64,000 bases of DNA. Origin: Paeniglutamicibacter cryotolerans. GTDB taxonomy: Bacteria > Actinomycetota > Actinomycetes > Actinomycetales > Micrococcaceae. The position numbers and the translations under genes are program-made. The notes beneath the pieces were generated by a model, which saw only the letters and a program-made list of their open reading frames with translations, had not been told where the DNA came from and ran no database searches. This document shows, piece by piece, positions 16,716 through 25,749 of this stretch (position 1 is the first letter of the stretch; every line of letters starts with the position of its first letter). The stretch spans positions 434,001 through 498,000 of the forward strand of contig NZ_JACHVS010000002.1 of NCBI RefSeq assembly GCF_014190875.1. Direction: 5' to 3'.

Positions 16716-17141
16716 CTACGAATCGGCCGACGGGCGCTGGCGTTGTCGTTTGGTTTCCGAGCGCTGGCCCTTCGCGGCGAGGCGACGTCGATCCGAGCCG
16801 CGGGTGGGTTTCGTTGCCCGACGCCGAGCCGCATCGGGAGCCAACGCGGCATCGACGAGGTCCGCGAGCCGCCCGGAGGCGAGCTCCCGGTTGCGCAGCT
16901 GCGAGCGTTGCTCCGACGCGGTCACGGTGAGCACGCCAGCTATGAGCCGATTGTCGAGGCGTCCCAGCAACCGCTGCCGCTGGGCATCTGAGAGTACGGC
17001 CGAAGCGGTGACGTTCCACGAGAGTTGGACACGGCTATCGGAGGTGTTGACGTGCTGCCCACCGGGACCTGACGAGCGTGAGAACCGCCAGCCGAGTTCC
17101 GACGCCGGAATCGTGAGCTGGGGCGAGACCTGTAGATCCAT
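16716..17141 (-). CDS. arfB: Alternative ribosome-rescue factor ArfB (YaeJ, peptidyl-tRNA hydrolase)
   Basis: This 141-residue protein rescues stalled ribosomes by hydrolysing peptidyl-tRNA. It has the release-factor catalytic loop with GGQ at residues 27-29 (SRSSGPGGQHVN), the VQLSWNV strand, and a long basic C-terminal tail (KPTRGSDRRRLAAKGQRSE) that enters the mRNA channel. Length and layout match ArfB (about 140). The ATG at 17141 is the first in frame. It lies between the amidohydrolase remnant and the GH5 gene, all minus-strand neighbours apart from the remnant. Confidence 0.94.
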   Translation of the reverse strand: MDLQVSPQLTIPASELGWRFSRSSGPGGQHVNTSDSRVQLSWNVTASAVLSDAQRQRLLGRLDNRLIAGVLTVTASEQRSQLRNRELASGRLADLVDAALAPDAARRRATKPTRGSDRRRLAAKGQRSETKRQRQRPSADS

Positions 17142-17209
17142 GCTTCAAGCGTCGCACATGGCGGTCGTGGTCCGGGTACCCGAGTGCACGGCAGTGCGGA
17201 CGGCCCGGC

Positions 17210-19549
17210 TCAGCTGCCGCTCGAGAGCGTGTATTCGCCGTCGGCGCAGCCGGTCACGGTCCAGCCGCCCGGTACCTGGACCCGTTTAAGCGAGGTGAGG
17301 CCCGCGGCCATGACGTTTGGTTTGGCCTTGCCCGGAATCCAGATCCTCAGCCCGCAGCCGTGAACGTCGGCGATGCCGGTCAGAGTGAGTGCCGGACCTT
17401 CGGCCTCGAGCGAGATGAGCCTGCCAGGTGCCGATTGCGGGTAGGCGCGACTGAGGATCTCCAGGGGCCCGGACTTCGGCGGCAGGTCTCCACCGGTCAC
17501 GCAGTCTTGCATCATCAGCGCATCGCCGACGGGTCCGATGCCGTTCTGTGGATTACTGCAGGCCTGCTTCCACACCCAGTAGGCGCTGCCGAGCAGGTTT
17601 TCATCCTCGGCTTTGGCATAGCGGGTCAACCGGGAGAGCGTATCCTTTTCCTCTCCCCAGTAGCCGTATTCTCCGGACCACAACGGTGCATCATATGCGG
17701 CCGCTACACGCTGGGCGAGCCTGAACTGGCGTTCCAGACTGACGATGGGCGGGATGCCGAGGTCACGGTCCATGGTGATCGATTCGGCATAAAGATGCGG
17801 GGAGAAGACGATGTTCTTGTCCTTGGTGAAGTCGGCAGCGGGGCCGGTATCGAATCCCAGCCCCGACCAGAAGATGCTCGGCTCGAAGAACACGATCTGC
17901 CGTGCGCCGGAGTTGCGGATCTCGGTGATCGCCTCGTCATAGAACTGGCCCAGCAGGTGGGATGTGGTCACCGGTGCCGTCTCCCCGAAACCGGGTTCGT
18001 TGAGCAGGTCGAAGCCGGCGACCATCGGTTCATTGCGGTATTCGGCGGCGAGCTTTCCCCAGGTTTGTGCCAGGGCGGTCCGCACTCCGTCGGTGTTGAA
18101 GTAGAAGTTCTGGAACGCCCGGTTCCCGGCGGCGGAGATATCGCGGCCAGTGAACTGGCAACGAGGGGCATCGTCGGTGATGGTCGCCCACGCGGGTGCT
18201 CCGTCGTAGCCCAGCATCGGTTCGGTACCGGGCCGGCAAGTGGTTCCTTCGCTAGTGGCGCCCTTCCACCAGCCGTCCTGGTGCATGTCGAGCACGGTGT
18301 AGATGCCGTATTCCTTGGCCCATCGGACGGCATCGCTGATCCGTGCCAAGTAGCCGGGGTCGAGTGTTCCGCGTTCGGGCTCGAGGGCCGACCAGGAGAT
18401 GTTCAGTCGCACCATGTTGAAGCCTTTTTTGGCCATGCCGGCAAAGTCATTTTTGGTCAGTGGCCGCGTTGGCGGGATCTCGGGGCGTGGCTGATAAAAG
18501 TCCACGAGCTGGTTCACGTTGACCCCGCGCAGCAGCACCTGGTTCCCGTTTCCATCGGCGATGAAGCCGTTTTTGGTCCGGAGGAACGCAGCCGGAGCCG
18601 GAGCCTCATCCGCCACCGCCGGAGCCACACCGGCGCCGGCGCCCGAAACGAGGGAAGCCGTCAAGAGTGAAAAAAGGGCGGTCGATGCCACGAGGAGTCG
18701 GGGTGTACGTTTGCCGCTGCCGGTAGTTAACTGGTCGGTGAGTACGGCTCCAATACCGACGATCCATCCGACGCAGGCACCGAAGGCGAGTCCATCGGCG
18801 ACGGTGATGTACGCGGCCATCAGCGGCCAGAGGTCACCGGAGACGCCGTTATCGAAGAAGAATCCGACCACTGCCTGGGCCAGGCCGACGCTGCCGCCGG
18901 CGATCATGGCGGCAAGCCATCCGCCCAGCACACCCGGAACGCGCTGGCGCATCCATTGCAGGCTCACCATCGTGGCAGCCACGATCAGGACCATGGTGAT
19001 CAAGACGGAAGCGATGCCGTTAGCGGGTCGTGCTGTGGGAATGCCGGGGGCATACGCGGCTCCGGTCCACCAGAGTCCGGCCATGAGTGGCGCCGCTGCC
19101 GCGAACAACACGGCGGGTGGCCAAGCTGATCCGGGGGAGAGCGTCAGCCGAATCGTTGGGCCGCCGAGCCATCGGGTGATGCCTGAGATGATGAGGGCAG
19201 CGGGGACGGCTTTTGCCACAACGAATCCAGCTGCCCATGCCGCAGCCGCGGGGTTCCATGTCATCACCAGGGCGGTGGCTGCCTGCGCCAGCAACACGGC
19301 CAGAATGATCCCCACCGTGAGTGTCCAGAACCTGTCGCCCGCCCGTAGTGTCGCCCACCAGGTAAGGACGAGCATCACCGGGATAAAGGCCAAGTACGGT
19401 GCGAGCTGCCACGCCCCGACGGAGAACGAGGGCCGCGCCCCCGACCATCCGACGAGGGCGAGTAGTCCCGTGGGGTCGGCGGCCGCCTGGATGAGGGTCA
19501 GGACCAGTGAGGTCAGCAGGGCAACAACGGGACGGCGAACCGATTTCAT
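17210..19549 (-). CDS. Multi-spanning membrane domain fused to a GH5 glycosidase (endoglycoceramidase-like)
   Basis: This is a 779-residue two-part protein. Residues 1-275 hold about eight hydrophobic helices. Residues 284-306 form a further helix followed by Ala-rich sequence (VAPAVADEAPAPA) that looks like a signal peptidase site. From about 321 to 730 there is a GH5 clan-A glycosidase with RGVNVNQ, HQDGWW, acid/base Glu518 (DLLNEPGFG) and nucleophile Glu627 (LWSGEYGYWGE). The closest known type is endoglycoceramidase/GH5 of Rhodococcus-like actinobacteria. The terminal ~80 residues form a small beta domain. The catalytic part should lie outside the membrane. The membrane half is unrecognised. 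Confidence 0.85.
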   Translation of the reverse strand: MKSVRRPVVALLTSLVLTLIQAAADPTGLLALVGWSGARPSFSVGAWQLAPYLAFIPVMLVLTWWATLRAGDRFWTLTVGIILAVLLAQAATALVMTWNPAAAAWAAGFVVAKAVPAALIISGITRWLGGPTIRLTLSPGSAWPPAVLFAAAAPLMAGLWWTGAAYAPGIPTARPANGIASVLITMVLIVAATMVSLQWMRQRVPGVLGGWLAAMIAGGSVGLAQAVVGFFFDNGVSGDLWPLMAAYITVADGLAFGACVGWIVGIGAVLTDQLTTGSGKRTPRLLVASTALFSLLTASLVSGAGAGVAPAVADEAPAPAAFLRTKNGFIADGNGNQVLLRGVNVNQLVDFYQPRPEIPPTRPLTKNDFAGMAKKGFNMVRLNISWSALEPERGTLDPGYLARISDAVRWAKEYGIYTVLDMHQDGWWKGATSEGTTCRPGTEPMLGYDGAPAWATITDDAPRCQFTGRDISAAGNRAFQNFYFNTDGVRTALAQTWGKLAAEYRNEPMVAGFDLLNEPGFGETAPVTTSHLLGQFYDEAITEIRNSGARQIVFFEPSIFWSGLGFDTGPAADFTKDKNIVFSPHLYAESITMDRDLGIPPIVSLERQFRLAQRVAAAYDAPLWSGEYGYWGEEKDTLSRLTRYAKAEDENLLGSAYWVWKQACSNPQNGIGPVGDALMMQDCVTGGDLPPKSGPLEILSRAYPQSAPGRLISLEAEGPALTLTGIADVHGCGLRIWIPGKAKPNVMAAGLTSLKRVQVPGGWTVTGCADGEYTLSSGS

Positions 19550-19815
19550 GAAACTCCATTGCTGAGAGTTCGTGGGACGGGGCGTTGATTCTGTCTAGCT
19601 TCTGGCACCGAGGCAGGGCTGTCAATGCCGACCGTAGTTCGGTGTTTGCCGTGGTCGCGGTTCACTTCGAAACGGGGAGTGCGCCTGTGGCCGGTGAAGG
19701 CTATTGGTGGCCCGCGGGCACCGGAACGGCCTCTGCGATTCCCCTTGCTGTACCGACTGCCAGGGCGTCGGCGCGTACCAGTGTGTCGGTCGGAGAAGAG
19801 TGCGGCGATTTAAAC
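19550..19815. other. Intergenic region upstream of the GH5 gene
   Basis: No credible gene was found on either strand. It should hold the promoter of the minus-strand GH5 gene, but I could not pick -35/-10 elements with confidence. Confidence 0.5.
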
Positions 19816-19855
19816 AAAGCGGTGTTGACTAAAAATAACTAGTCAACACCGCTTT
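19816..19855 (-). terminator. Terminator of tRNA-Arg
   Basis: A perfect 15-bp stem (AAAGCGGTGTTGACT 19816-19830 with 19841-19855) and 10-base A/T-rich loop lie directly after the tRNA 3' end on the minus strand. T-rich sequence follows on both sides. Confidence 0.85.
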
Positions 19856-19861
19856 TCTTGG

Positions 19862-19935
19862 TGCCCCCAGCGCGATTCGAACGCGCGACCGTCAGATTAG
19901 AAGTCTGGTGCTCTATCCAGCTGAGCTATGGGGGC
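19862..19935 (-). tRNA. tRNA-Arg (anticodon TCT)
   Basis: The minus strand folds as a complete 74-nt tRNA: acceptor GCCCCCA pairs with TGGGGGC, the D-loop contains AGCTGGATAGA, the anticodon loop is TTCTAAT (TCT, reading AGA), and the T-arm contains the GTTCGAATC box. CCA is encoded directly after the discriminator A. Confidence 0.97.
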
Positions 19936-20149
19936 AACGCAAAAAAGCATAGCCCAAAAAAGCCCGTCGATCTTGACCATCAGGCTCGGGCATGTCGCAG
20001 CGCCGCTCCTGGATGGGCGGGCCCGGGGCAGGGGGAAGATCCTTTATCCACAGGAGTGCACGGTCGTCGGCGCTGCACCATCCGGGTGTTTCACACTGGT
20101 CGGAAAGGCGGGAAGGGCCCGCTGGTTCAGTACAGGAGAGAAGAAGACA

Positions 20150-20731
20150 ATGACCGAGTTCATCACCGTCCGCGGTTCAGTGGGAACCGATCCGCAGCAC
20201 GTGGTTACCACGTCGGGTCAGGGAATGGGGAAGTTTCGGCTGGCAGCCAACGAGCGCCGACTCAACAAGGAGAGTGGAAAGTGGGAGGACTTCCACACCA
20301 ACTGGTTTTCCGTGACCGGGTTCCGCGAACTGGGTAGGAACATCGTGGCAAGTCTGAACAAAGGCGATCGCATCGTGGTCACGGGGCGATTGAAGATCAA
20401 TGAGTTCCAGCGTGCTGACGGCACCATGGGCCAGTCCGCTGACATCGAGGCCGATTCCGTGGGACACGACCTCGCGTGGGGCACCTCCATGTTCAGCCGC
20501 ACGCCCAAGCGCGGTGAACGTGATGAATTCGCGGCCGGGCCCTACTTGGCCGATGGTGAACCCGAGAACTCAACGAAGGGCGGTTTGTCCCCGGTCGGAT
20601 GGCCCGTCGAAGCGCACTCCGCGATGGTGCGCGTGATTGATGCGGACGGGGAATCCGGAGAGAAATGCCCCGCAACCGAAGGTCGGGATCAAGATGCCGA
20701 TGCAGTCTCCCAAGACCGCGGTGTGGCCTAG
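20150..20731 (+). CDS. Single-stranded DNA-binding protein paralogue
   Basis: This 193-residue protein has an N-terminal OB-fold like SSB: TEFITVRGSVGTDP, FRLAANERR, NWFSVTGFRELGRNI, KGDRIVVTGRLKINEF and VGHDLAWG. The C-terminal half is low-complexity and acidic but lacks the DDDIPF-type tip that recruits partners in canonical SSB. It is therefore probably a specialised paralogue and not the replicative protein. The ATG at 20150 has an AGGAGAG site. It is 115 bases upstream of ettA. Confidence 0.85.
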   Translation: MTEFITVRGSVGTDPQHVVTTSGQGMGKFRLAANERRLNKESGKWEDFHTNWFSVTGFRELGRNIVASLNKGDRIVVTGRLKINEFQRADGTMGQSADIEADSVGHDLAWGTSMFSRTPKRGERDEFAAGPYLADGEPENSTKGGLSPVGWPVEAHSAMVRVIDADGESGEKCPATEGRDQDADAVSQDRGVA

Positions 20732-20846
20732 GCGAAGCACTTGAGGAACGCGCCAGGGGTGAGTATCGGCACCGACGCATTGATTGCGGAGTTAGAAGGT
20801 ACACAGAAATGTGGGGAATCGGGGTGCAACGACTAGCCTTAGTCAC

Positions 20847-22529
20847 ATGGCGGAATTCATTTACACCATGACCAAGGCCCGCAAGGCCGTTGGCGACAAG
20901 GTCATCCTCAACGATGTCAGCATGTCCTTCTTCCCAGGTGCGAAGATTGGCGTTGTTGGCCCTAACGGTGCCGGTAAGTCCACGATCCTCAAGATCATGG
21001 CCGGACTCGACACCCCCTCTAACGGTGAAGCCCGGCTCAGCCCCGGATATACCGTCGGCATCCTGCTGCAGGAACCGCCGCTGAACGAAGAAAAGACCGT
21101 CCTGGGCAACGTCCAGGAGGGTGTGGGTGAGATCTACGAAAAGATCACCCGCTACAACCAGATTTCCGAGGAAATGGCCCAGCCTGACGCGGATTTCGAT
21201 GCGCTACTCGAGGAAATGGGCCACCTGCAGGAAGCCATTGACGCTGCCGATGCCTGGGATATCGATTCCCAGCTCGAACAGGCAATGGATGCGCTGCAGT
21301 GCCCGCCGGCCGATTCGGCAGTCACCATGCTTTCCGGTGGTGAGCGTCGTCGCGTGGCATTGTGCAAGCTTCTGCTGCAGAAGCCCGACCTGCTGCTCCT
21401 CGATGAGCCCACTAACCACCTCGATGCCGAGTCGGTGCTGTGGCTAGAACAGCACCTGCAGGCATACGCGGGCGCCGTCTTGGCCGTCACCCACGACCGG
21501 TACTTCCTGGACCATGTGGCCGAATGGATCGCCGAAGTTGACCGCGGTCAGCTGCACCCCTACGAGGGCAACTACTCCACTTACTTGGAGAAGAAGGCCG
21601 CGCGTCTCGAGGTCCAGGGCAAGAAGGATCAGAAGCTGGCCAAGCGTCTGTCCGAGGAGCTCGCGTGGGTCCGCTCGAACGCAAAGGGTCGTCAGACCAA
21701 GTCGAAGGCCCGTTTGAGCCGGTACGAAGAAATGGCTGCCGAGGCAGAGAGCACGCGCAAGCTGGACTTCGAAGAAATTCAGATTCCTGCCGGCCCGCGC
21801 CTGGGCTCCTTGGTTATCGAGGCCAAGGACTTGAAGAAGGGCTTTGACGATCGTGTGTTGATCGACAACCTGTCCTTCACTCTGCCGAGAAATGGCATCG
21901 TTGGCGTCATCGGCCCCAACGGCGTTGGCAAGTCGACCCTGTTCAAGACGATCGTCGGCATGGAAGAGCTCGACGGCGGAGAACTTAAGATCGGTGATAC
22001 GGTCAAGGTTTCCTACGTCGACCAGAACCGTGGCGGCATCGACCCGGAGAAGAGCCTCTGGGAAGTCGTCTCGGACGGGAATGACTACATCCAGGTCGGC
22101 CAGACCGAGGTTCCCTCGCGCGCCTATGTTGCGGCGTTCGGGTTCAAGGGACCGGACCAGCAGAAGAAGGCAGGTGTACTCTCCGGTGGTGAGCGTAACC
22201 GCCTGAACCTGGCGCTGACCCTCAAACAGGGCGGCAACCTGCTGCTCCTCGATGAGCCGACTAACGACCTCGACGTGGAAACCCTTTCGTCGCTGGAAAA
22301 CGCGCTGCTTGAATTCCCGGGCTGCGCCGTGGTCGTCTCGCACGACCGCTGGTTCTTGGACCGCGTGGCTACCCACATTCTGGCTTACGAGGGCACGAAT
22401 GAAGATCCGACGAAGTGGCACTGGTTCGAGGGCAACTTCGATTCCTACGAGGCGAACAAGGTCGAGCGACTGGGTCCGGAAGCGGCCAAGCCGCACCGCG
22501 TCACCCACCGCCGCCTAACCCGCGGCTAG
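20847..22529 (+). CDS. ettA: Energy-dependent translational throttle protein EttA (ABC-F)
   Basis: This 560-residue ABC-F protein has two ATPase domains: Walker A GPNGAGKST and GPNGVGKST, signatures LSGGERRRVAL and LSGGERNRLNL, and two DEPTNxLD Walker B motifs, with an arm/linker region between them (about residues 235-325). EttA binds the ribosomal E site and gates translation according to energy state. The length matches EttA exactly and MAEFIYTM is the usual N-terminus. No ribosome site is seen. A -10 TAGCCT (20834-20839) lies 7 bases before the ATG, suggesting a leaderless mRNA. Confidence 0.97.
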   Translation: MAEFIYTMTKARKAVGDKVILNDVSMSFFPGAKIGVVGPNGAGKSTILKIMAGLDTPSNGEARLSPGYTVGILLQEPPLNEEKTVLGNVQEGVGEIYEKITRYNQISEEMAQPDADFDALLEEMGHLQEAIDAADAWDIDSQLEQAMDALQCPPADSAVTMLSGGERRRVALCKLLLQKPDLLLLDEPTNHLDAESVLWLEQHLQAYAGAVLAVTHDRYFLDHVAEWIAEVDRGQLHPYEGNYSTYLEKKAARLEVQGKKDQKLAKRLSEELAWVRSNAKGRQTKSKARLSRYEEMAAEAESTRKLDFEEIQIPAGPRLGSLVIEAKDLKKGFDDRVLIDNLSFTLPRNGIVGVIGPNGVGKSTLFKTIVGMEELDGGELKIGDTVKVSYVDQNRGGIDPEKSLWEVVSDGNDYIQVGQTEVPSRAYVAAFGFKGPDQQKKAGVLSGGERNRLNLALTLKQGGNLLLLDEPTNDLDVETLSSLENALLEFPGCAVVVSHDRWFLDRVATHILAYEGTNEDPTKWHWFEGNFDSYEANKVERLGPEAAKPHRVTHRRLTRG

Positions 22530-22564
22530 AGCGCGTCGCGACAGGCAACGCCTGTCGGACAAAC

Positions 22565-22614
22565 TAAGGGCACATGCTCCGATTCCCCACGGGGAATCGG
22601 AGCATGTGCCCTTA
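22565..22614 (+). terminator. Terminator of ettA
   Basis: A long stem with 23-24 bp arms (from TAAGGGCACATGCTCC at 22565) and a tiny loop lies 35 bases after the ettA stop. It is symmetric and could act both ways. Confidence 0.85.
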
Positions 22615-22968
22615 GCGCTTAATATCCAGGATCGCTCGAGGGTATTGGTACGGGTGCCACCGAGTTGCTTGTTGTGCGACCAGCCGGTGATGGCTTGGAT
22701 GAAGTGAAGCCCGAGAAGCTAGGGAGCATGCGGTGTGCCCGGGCTATCCTGCTGTTCAGAGATCTCACCAGAATCACCGGCTGTGTCGGCCCCGACCGTC
22801 AAGGTTATTCCAACGCTGGGGAGATTAGGTGGAGATCAAGGGCTCCGACAATTCTGGAGCGAACTCTGTGAGGTAGGGAAGGCGTCGAAGTTGTTCCGCA
22901 GTGACGCGAGAACCGAAAGCATGAAGCATCGAGGCGCACTCGCGCCACGAACGTAACTCTCCAACGTC
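22615..22968. other. Region without recognisable gene
   Basis: Short open frames only, none with coding character or a ribosome site. Base composition is slightly less GC-rich than the neighbours. Confidence 0.5.
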
Positions 22969-23331
22969 TTAGGTTTTGCCCTCATCCGGGAGTAGGCCCC
23001 TTTCGGGGTGGAAGAGTAGTTCGGCCTCCGAGCGTCCAGCGTCTTCGTCGACTATGGCATCCCAAGACACGGTAACTCCACGATCCCACCGAACTGAAAC
23101 ACGCTCCCCGTTGGACATGTCAACAAACTCATCAATGCGGACCGGGAAGTATTTCCGTTCAGGTCTCATTTGACGATGCGGTCCGATGCTGCACCACGCG
23201 CCGACAGACGTAACTACGGCCGCAGGATCGATGTGTTCGGCGAGCCATTGGGGAAGTTGCATTCGCTTACCAATTGCCGCGAAACTCGTGACCTCAAAGT
23301 TTATGTCTTCAAAATCCACGTTGATCATCAC
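22969..23331 (-). CDS. Hypothetical protein (120 aa), unrecognised
   Basis: I do not recognise this protein. It is 120 residues, acidic, soluble, and has natural-looking composition (MINVDFEDINFEVTSFAAIG, QWLAEHIDPAAVVTSVGAWC, RVSVRWDRGVTVSWDAIVDE). Translation can begin at the GTG at 23331 or the adjacent ATG. Codon use is less GC-rich at third positions than in the flanking genes, which together with its unrecognised neighbour suggests acquired DNA. It lies 47 bases downstream of the next ORF in the same direction. Confidence 0.5.
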   Translation of the reverse strand: MMINVDFEDINFEVTSFAAIGKRMQLPQWLAEHIDPAAVVTSVGAWCSIGPHRQMRPERKYFPVRIDEFVDMSNGERVSVRWDRGVTVSWDAIVDEDAGRSEAELLFHPERGLLPDEGKT

Positions 23332-23378
23332 GGGCCGTATGGTGAGGGGTCACGCCGTCTGATGGCCTACCACCATGA

Positions 23379-23888
23379 TCACAGCATGGTGATAAGGGGA
23401 AAACTGCCTCGGGTGTTCTGTGTGTCGAAGACAGATTGGCCGTCAGCAGGCGCTCTTGAATCCCCTGCCAGAGCCTCGCGCTGGTTCAGGGACCTAGGTG
23501 CGATGGTCAAGTTCCGGAAGCATCGTAGCGCGGCCCCCAGATCGGCAACTTCCACGTCTGTGTCGAGGGATTCAGTGCACGGCGTGACGTTCGGGTCAAT
23601 GGACTCAACGACGGGATCGATCCTTCGCCGGGAGCACTCCTGATAGGCGCGGATGGCCTTGTCCTCGGCGCGGGACGCACCAACAATGGTGAACCGGCAG
23701 TTAGGAGGTGAATGAATCCACGTAGTCCATCGGCGGGGTGCCGGAATGACGGAGGATGCCCTTTGCAAAAATGCATCGAAGGTGGACTCAATCTCGAACT
23801 CGCACTGCCGGTTCGAATCACCAGCCCGGCCCTGCGGGGTACACGAGAAGATTTTCCCGCGCCGATGCCAGCGTGAGGTACCCATCAT
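23379..23888 (-). CDS. Hypothetical protein, unrecognised, start uncertain
   Basis: This open frame of up to 169 residues has coding-like stretches (EFEIESTFDAFLQRASSVIP, EDKAIRAYQECSRRRIDPVV, TDVEVADLGAALRCFRNLTI) but no domain I recognise. The first ~30 residues are Arg/Cys-rich and may not be translated. No clear ribosome site is visible. It precedes the 120-residue hypothetical gene on the same strand. Composition is similar to it and lower in GC than tesB. It may be a fragment of a longer decayed gene. Confidence 0.35.
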   Translation of the reverse strand: MMGTSRWHRRGKIFSCTPQGRAGDSNRQCEFEIESTFDAFLQRASSVIPAPRRWTTWIHSPPNCRFTIVGASRAEDKAIRAYQECSRRRIDPVVESIDPNVTPCTESLDTDVEVADLGAALRCFRNLTIAPRSLNQREALAGDSRAPADGQSVFDTQNTRGSFPLITML

Positions 23889-23969
23889 CGGCGAGGATGC
23901 CTATTGAGTTCATCGTCGCTCATCATGACCCGGCCTCTCCGTTCTGCTGGACACCATCGGGTGTCCCGG

Positions 23970-24860
23970 CTAGTTGTCGATCATGCCCTGAGGGAGCCGG
24001 ATCATCCCCTCTTGGGCGGTGCTGGCAACCAGAGTGCCGGCACGGTTGTAGATCCTGCCGGTACCCAGCCCGCGGGCACCCGATGCCGAGGGGCTCTCCT
24101 GGACGTAGAGCAGCCACTCATCAACCCGGAAGGGGCGGTGCCACCACATGGCGTGGTCAAGCGAGGCGACGTTCATGCCGGGGGTGGCCCAGGCCAGGCC
24201 GTGCCGGCGCAACACCGGCTCCAGTAGCGTGTAGTCGCTCGCGTAGGCCAACGCGGCGCGGTGCAGCGCATCATCATCGGGCATGGGCCCGGTGGTCTTC
24301 ATCCACACCGCATTGACGGCCTTGTGCTCGGTGGGAGGCTTGAAGTACAGCGGGGCGTCGACGTAGCGGATGTCGAAGGGGCGGTTGAAGGCCCAGTCCC
24401 GTGCCACAGGGTGGTCGATGTCGCCGATCTCATCCGCCGTGGTCGGCAGCGATTCGGGGTCGGGAATGCCCTCTGGCATCGGGGTCTGGTGCTCGATGCC
24501 CTCCGCGGGTTCCTGGAACGAGGCAATCATCGAGAGGATCGGCACGCCGTTCTGGTAGGCGTGGACGCGGCGCGCGGAGAAGGAGCGGCCGTCGCGCAAC
24601 CGCTGCACCCCGAAGGTGATCGGAGTCTTTGCGTCACCGGCGCGCAGGAAATACGCGTGCATCGAGTGGATGGGCCGCTCGCCCTCGATGGTGCGGCTGG
24701 CAGCCATGACCGACTGGCCCAGCACCTGTCCGCCGAAGACGCGTTCACGCGGCTGCTGGGGGGACCGGCCGACGAAGATGTCTTCGTCGGTTCGCATATC
24801 GGGAGCCCCGTCCATGTCCAGCAAATCCAGCAGGATCTTGGTTGTTGCGTGATCGGTCAC
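23970..24860 (-). CDS. tesB: Acyl-CoA thioesterase II (TesB)
   Basis: This 296-residue double-hotdog thioesterase hydrolyses acyl-CoA to free acid and CoA in the cytoplasm. It has the first hotdog domain (RVFGGQVLGQSVMAASRTI, HSMHAYFLRAGD, RRVHAYQNGVPILSM) and the second with the catalytic Asp in SLDHAMWWHRPF, Thr/Ser region and Gln in ASTAQEGMIR. The GTG start at 24860 has a strong GAGGAG site. Length is typical (about 290). It is a single gene, divergent from the hypothetical gene at 25021. Confidence 0.95.
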   Translation of the reverse strand: MTDHATTKILLDLLDMDGAPDMRTDEDIFVGRSPQQPRERVFGGQVLGQSVMAASRTIEGERPIHSMHAYFLRAGDAKTPITFGVQRLRDGRSFSARRVHAYQNGVPILSMIASFQEPAEGIEHQTPMPEGIPDPESLPTTADEIGDIDHPVARDWAFNRPFDIRYVDAPLYFKPPTEHKAVNAVWMKTTGPMPDDDALHRAALAYASDYTLLEPVLRRHGLAWATPGMNVASLDHAMWWHRPFRVDEWLLYVQESPSASGARGLGTGRIYNRAGTLVASTAQEGMIRLPQGMIDN

Positions 24861-25020
24861 GGTTACTCCTCGGTAGTGTCTCTGAAACGAGGTTATCCGG
24901 CCTGGGCGCCCAGCTCAATCAGGACCGCCGTGGGGCGAGGTAACTTTAGTTCCCTGCATCGGGCCGTGGCGCATCATGGGGGTGCGCGATTCCGGCTCCG
25001 GAACATGAAACGATGGAGCC

Positions 25021-25680
25021 ATGTCCACCGAATCACTCTTGCTTGAAGATACCGAAACCGTTGCAGACCTGAGCGTCTTCCTCACCCGAGCCCGGGCAGT
25101 GGAGGACGGTGCTGCCCTGATCGAGGCCGCGGGAAACACCTTGGCCGTGTACGTGCCGGTTCTCTACCCCGAGAACATCGGCGAAGCGGTACCCACGATC
25201 ATCGGCATGCGCGCGATGGCCCTGGCCGAACCGTCCAATGTCGGAGGCCTGTTCGCCCTGGGTGCGTTGACCGACCGGCTGGCGCGGATGGCCACGGCCA
25301 GCGACATCCGGCTGGAGGTTCCGCCGGCTGAGGTTGCCGCATCCTGGGCCGGGCAGCGGGTTCCGCGCGGCGGCTGGACCCCGGTTGGCAGCCTCTCCGG
25401 CGAGCAGCTCAAGGCGGCAGCGGATGCCGGCATGGAGGCCGTCTCCAAGGCGCTGCCGGAGAACGCGGGGAAGCCGGTGCTGCGTACTGTGCGCTCGCGC
25501 ATCTGGTCCTCGCCGTTGGAAGGAAGCGCCTTGGAGATCCCGACCGGGATGGCGTTCGCGGCCCAGGCACTGGGCTTCCTCGGGGAGGGCGGCGAGAGCG
25601 CGGTGTTCGAATCGGGGCGCTGGCTTCGCATCAGCTGTAGTGGTGGCCACGTAATCGCCCGTCGAGCTTCAACTTTTTAG
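25021..25680 (+). CDS. Conserved hypothetical protein (219 aa)
   Basis: Not recognised at family level. It is a soluble, Ala/Glu-rich protein of 219 residues without membrane segments or Cys motifs. Natural composition and codon use (C/G third positions) indicate a real gene. The middle holds VPRGGWTPVGSLSGEQLKAA, resembling a loop followed by long helices. The ATG lacks a ribosome site, and AACGAT lies 6 bases upstream, so a leaderless transcript is possible. Flanked by tesB (divergent) and the globin gene (convergent). Confidence 0.75.
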   Translation: MSTESLLLEDTETVADLSVFLTRARAVEDGAALIEAAGNTLAVYVPVLYPENIGEAVPTIIGMRAMALAEPSNVGGLFALGALTDRLARMATASDIRLEVPPAEVAASWAGQRVPRGGWTPVGSLSGEQLKAAADAGMEAVSKALPENAGKPVLRTVRSRIWSSPLEGSALEIPTGMAFAAQALGFLGEGGESAVFESGRWLRISCSGGHVIARRASTF

Positions 25681-25749
25681 TCTCTTTTCGGCAAGCACCG
25701 CGGGCACGATTGATGTTTCCGGCAGGGCCCTCGGTGCATGCCGTTGGTT

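Noticed and set aside
16540..17289. 3' half of the plus-strand open frame that begins at 15721
   Set aside because: It runs antisense through arfB after the amidohydrolase homology has ended; composition is Arg/Ser-rich.
23371..23391. CACCATG...CATGGTG inverted repeat
   Set aside because: Short, between two uncertain ORFs, no T-run and no placement that would suggest an operator or terminator.
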